Assembly: GCF_901933205.1 (NCBI RefSeq)
Contig: NC_044577.1
Location: 2,305,321 to 2,369,320, forward strand
Source: Camarhynchus parvulus
Taxonomy: Eukaryota > Chordata > Aves > Passeriformes > Thraupidae
Direction: 5' to 3'
Length of the DNA: 64,000 bases
Positions within the stretch are counted from its first letter, which is position 1; every line of letters starts with the position of its first letter. The notes beneath the pieces were generated by a model, which saw only the letters and a list, made by a program, of their open reading frames with translations, was not told the origin of the DNA and did no database searches. Both the position numbers and the translations under genes were made by a program. Below, piece after piece: positions 61,681 through 64,000 of the stretch.

Positions 61681-61740
61681 ACCACACAGCCATTTAGGTG
61701 GCAAAAGACCTCCAAGATCCTCGAGTCCAACCTTGGAAAT
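61681..61740 (-). mobile_element. CR1 LINE 3' end remnant (minus)
   Basis: The stretch 'ggtggcaaaagacctccaagatcctcgagtccaacc' matches the CR1 tail reverse complement (typically ggaaaagacctcyaagatcatcgagtccaac). It begins about 75 bases downstream of the IYQVQK microexon donor. It is short and diverged. Confidence 0.75.
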
Positions 61741-62307
61741 CCTCTGAAGAGTGGGAGATGCAAATTTCCATGTAATTCTGCCCTCCCCTCCCATAATCTT
61801 GTGGGGTGGACAGTCAAGGGAAGTGGGGGAAGATGACCCATGCAAGGTGTCTGGTCAGGCACTTAATGTGGTTTTTTTCCACAGCCTGTTTGGCAAAGGA
61901 TAAGCAATAACAGAGAATCACAGGAGGGCACAGTGGCTCCCTGTGTCACCTCTGTTCATGTGCTGAAGGCCAAGAAAATCACTGGAGTGTTTCAGGCTGG
62001 GCAAGCATTTAACAGGTGCCAGCAGGAAGAATGACTTGCAGATGACTTTATTTGCACAAAGTCACTGAAGGAAATCAGGGGTGCTGTGTTTGAATTCATA
62101 ATCCTTGGGTAAATAAACTGTATGGCCTTCAGCCCACACATTAAACGTGATTTTATATTGTTTAATCCTCTCTCATCTCAGTTTAAAGTCGTGATCTCTT
62201 CCCTCTTCCCAGTTTCCTTTCCATGATGATGGCAAAGAGGATGGTATCAGTAGCTCTAACTGAGGTCACTTGCCATGTAGAAACAGAGATTTTGGGGTTT
62301 GTGTTGT

Positions 62308-62337
62308 GATGTCTGGCTGAAATCACAGCCAGACATC
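62308..62337. repeat. Perfect inverted repeat (12-bp arms, 6-base loop)
   Basis: GATGTCTGGCTG, then aaatca, then CAGCCAGACATC forms a perfect hairpin in either DNA strand or in the nascent transcript. The flanking bases do not pair, so the stem is exactly 12 bp. No known function is assigned. Confidence 0.9.
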
Positions 62338-64000
62338 TGAAAAGAACTGAATATAACAGCCTGGCTGTTCTACACTTTCAGCATGTGAGCCAAGTGGCAC
62401 CTAGAAACAGAAATAACTCCCAAGAATTTGTACAGGGAGGGAGAAAGCACATTTTTCTTCAAGCCTGCCATTTTCTACCTTATTGAATATTTCTCTTTTT
62501 TTTCCCCTGAGGTGTTTTTATTGCTTGCTGAGTGCTGAATGTCTCCCTAAACCACAGTGTGCTTGGTTTTGTTCTGGCATTCCAGCTGCCCTAACTGCAT
62601 GTTTCAAAGCCTGACCCAGCCCTGCATGTGCTTCTTGGGAGTGCTGTTCTCCTCTTGGAGTGTGTATGTATATGAAAAGAGCTGCTCAAATCATGTGCTC
62701 TGGTATTTAATCCTGGCCCCATCAATTTGGCAACAAGCCCCTCACACTCCTGGTTTTATTTCTGGTGTTGACTGCGCGCTGAGTGACTCAATGTCTGCCC
62801 ATGGATCGACAGGCTCCTTATTAATCTTCTTTATGGGAATTAATTTAACCTCCTGGTGCAGAAGCAGCCCCCTGGGAGCCCAGGAGGTTGTTTACTGTTG
62901 GTGTCCTGACATGGATGAGGAGATAAGTGGGTTGTCCTCCCAACATTCCTTGGTGAGTTTGTGAGTCCGGCAGTTTCGCTGGCACTCATGAGCAAATCGC
63001 ATCTGGAATTCTCTCTCAATGGTATTAATGTCATTAATTATTGAATTGTAATATCACTTTTCAAGGTGGAAGGGAACTTGAGTCCAGCAAGGGCCTCTAA
63101 CTGAAAACTAAATGAATGGAAAAGCAGCATTTCCTCCTTCAACCCATGGGAATCTGGCCCCTAGGGGCAGAACAGAATAGCTGGTGTAGAGGGAGAACTG
63201 AGAAAAGTGGCTGTGAGGGGTCAAAATACTTGAGAGCTCAAAAGCTGCCAGTTCAGTCCAGTATGACACGTGCTCTTTAAAAGATTATAAATTAAAATAG
63301 TCTCTGGGCAGTCTCATTCATTAAGATTTTTCTTCAGGGGATGTTAAGCATGTAGCTGAGTAATTTGAAATGGAGAAGGAAAAGCCTGTAAGTGGAACTT
63401 AAACTGTGACATAGCAAGTCTTGTAAGGGCTGTTTCCTTATCTGCCTTTTGCAAGGCTGAATTCATAAACCAGTGTCAGACAGTGAGAGGACATGAAAAA
63501 GAAACAGCAAACCCTAACAAAAATTACAAGTGTGTTTATGGATCCTTCCTATGCGTGAAAAAGGATTCTCCATTTTAATAGTGTATTTCAGTTTTTTAAA
63601 TTGATGTCTAGTGTTAGAAAATGTTCTCAGTCTGTTAATGGCTAAAAAGCCTCTAATAAGGCTTTACCTGACCTGCTTTACTACAAAGCATATAATCTGT
63701 AGGTTCTCATAGTGCACACAGCTCTTGGGAGTTCATGGAATTTTCAGGGGTCATTCTCAGGCTGAGATGTGCATAACAGTTACTTTTATAACAAGCTGCT
63801 GCATGGGTTATGAATCTGAAGTGGGAATAAAGTAATACAGCACTGGAAGATGTGCAGCTGTTTGGTTTGGTTTATCAGTAAATAGTGAATGAGGTTTTAA
63901 AGGTGAAAATAAAATTACATTAATACCATTGAGTGAATGCTAAAACCAGAGTGCAATACAAAACAGGTTTCTGATTTTTTAAAAAATAATTTCCTAATGT

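Larger units (their letters stand above)
61606..64000 (+). other. LRRFIP1: LRRFIP1 intron continuing past the window end
   Basis: The donor at 61606 (gtaggg) opens an intron whose acceptor is not found in the remaining 2.4 kb. No sequence encoding the expected next segment (KYYGLD... or EEDSERYS...) is present. It contains a short CR1 remnant and a perfect 12-bp-stem inverted repeat at 62308-62337. Otherwise I see nothing notable. Confidence 0.75.

Noticed and set aside
1..64000. tRNA, rRNA or other structured RNA genes, or a novel multi-gene system
   Set aside because: Reading both strands I saw no convincing tRNA A/B boxes, rRNA segments or clustered novel genes. By eye this cannot be exhaustive; a tRNAscan and Rfam search returning hits would change this.

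Overview
This window is vertebrate nuclear DNA, very probably from a songbird (passerine). The evidence is the repeat content: at least eleven fragments that look like the 3' end of CR1 LINEs (the avian/reptilian family), many ending in the typical ATTCTGTGATTC-like tail, and one solo endogenous-retrovirus LTR of a type I associate with passerine genomes. Genes are sparse, introns are long, and CpG islands mark promoters. There is no bacterial-style gene organisation, so nearly all open frames are chance frames or repeat frames.

The one gene I can identify is LRRFIP1 (leucine-rich repeat Flightless-interacting protein 1), 5' part only, on the + strand. Its first coding exon (1a, 10231-10320) lies in a CpG island with a perfect NRF1 palindrome and GC boxes. 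A second CpG island near 48 kb carries an alternative first exon (1b, 48205-48249). Both end in phase 0 and can splice to the shared exon 2 (54911-54997), which encodes the conserved Arg/Ala/Glu-rich start of the protein. An 18-nt microexon (61588-61605, IYQVQK) follows; it matches the optional segment of long mammalian LRRFIP1 isoforms. The remaining exons (coiled coil, C-terminus) lie beyond base 64000. A further 24-nt microexon candidate sits at 57526-57549 and is unproven.

Layout: 1-8.8 kb is non-coding upstream DNA with a long polypyrimidine tract (7.33-7.64 kb). 8.8-9.3 kb is a CR1 fragment. 9.37-10.04 kb is a minisatellite with a higher-order repeat pattern that runs straight into the exon 1a promoter. 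10.3-48.2 kb is intron 1, holding CR1 fragments, a 621-bp solo LTR with a 5-bp target duplication (32.2-32.9 kb), a G/T-rich minisatellite right behind it (33.07-33.39 kb), and an AT-rich tandem-repeat block (43.0-43.8 kb). 48.25-54.9 kb is the intron after exon 1b. 55-64 kb is the next intron(s), enriched in CR1 pieces.

I did not find an undescribed multi-gene system. The points most worth checking are the higher-order minisatellite abutting the promoter, the dual-promoter arrangement, the two microexons (one known, one candidate with a diverged copy beside it), and the LTR-minisatellite junction.
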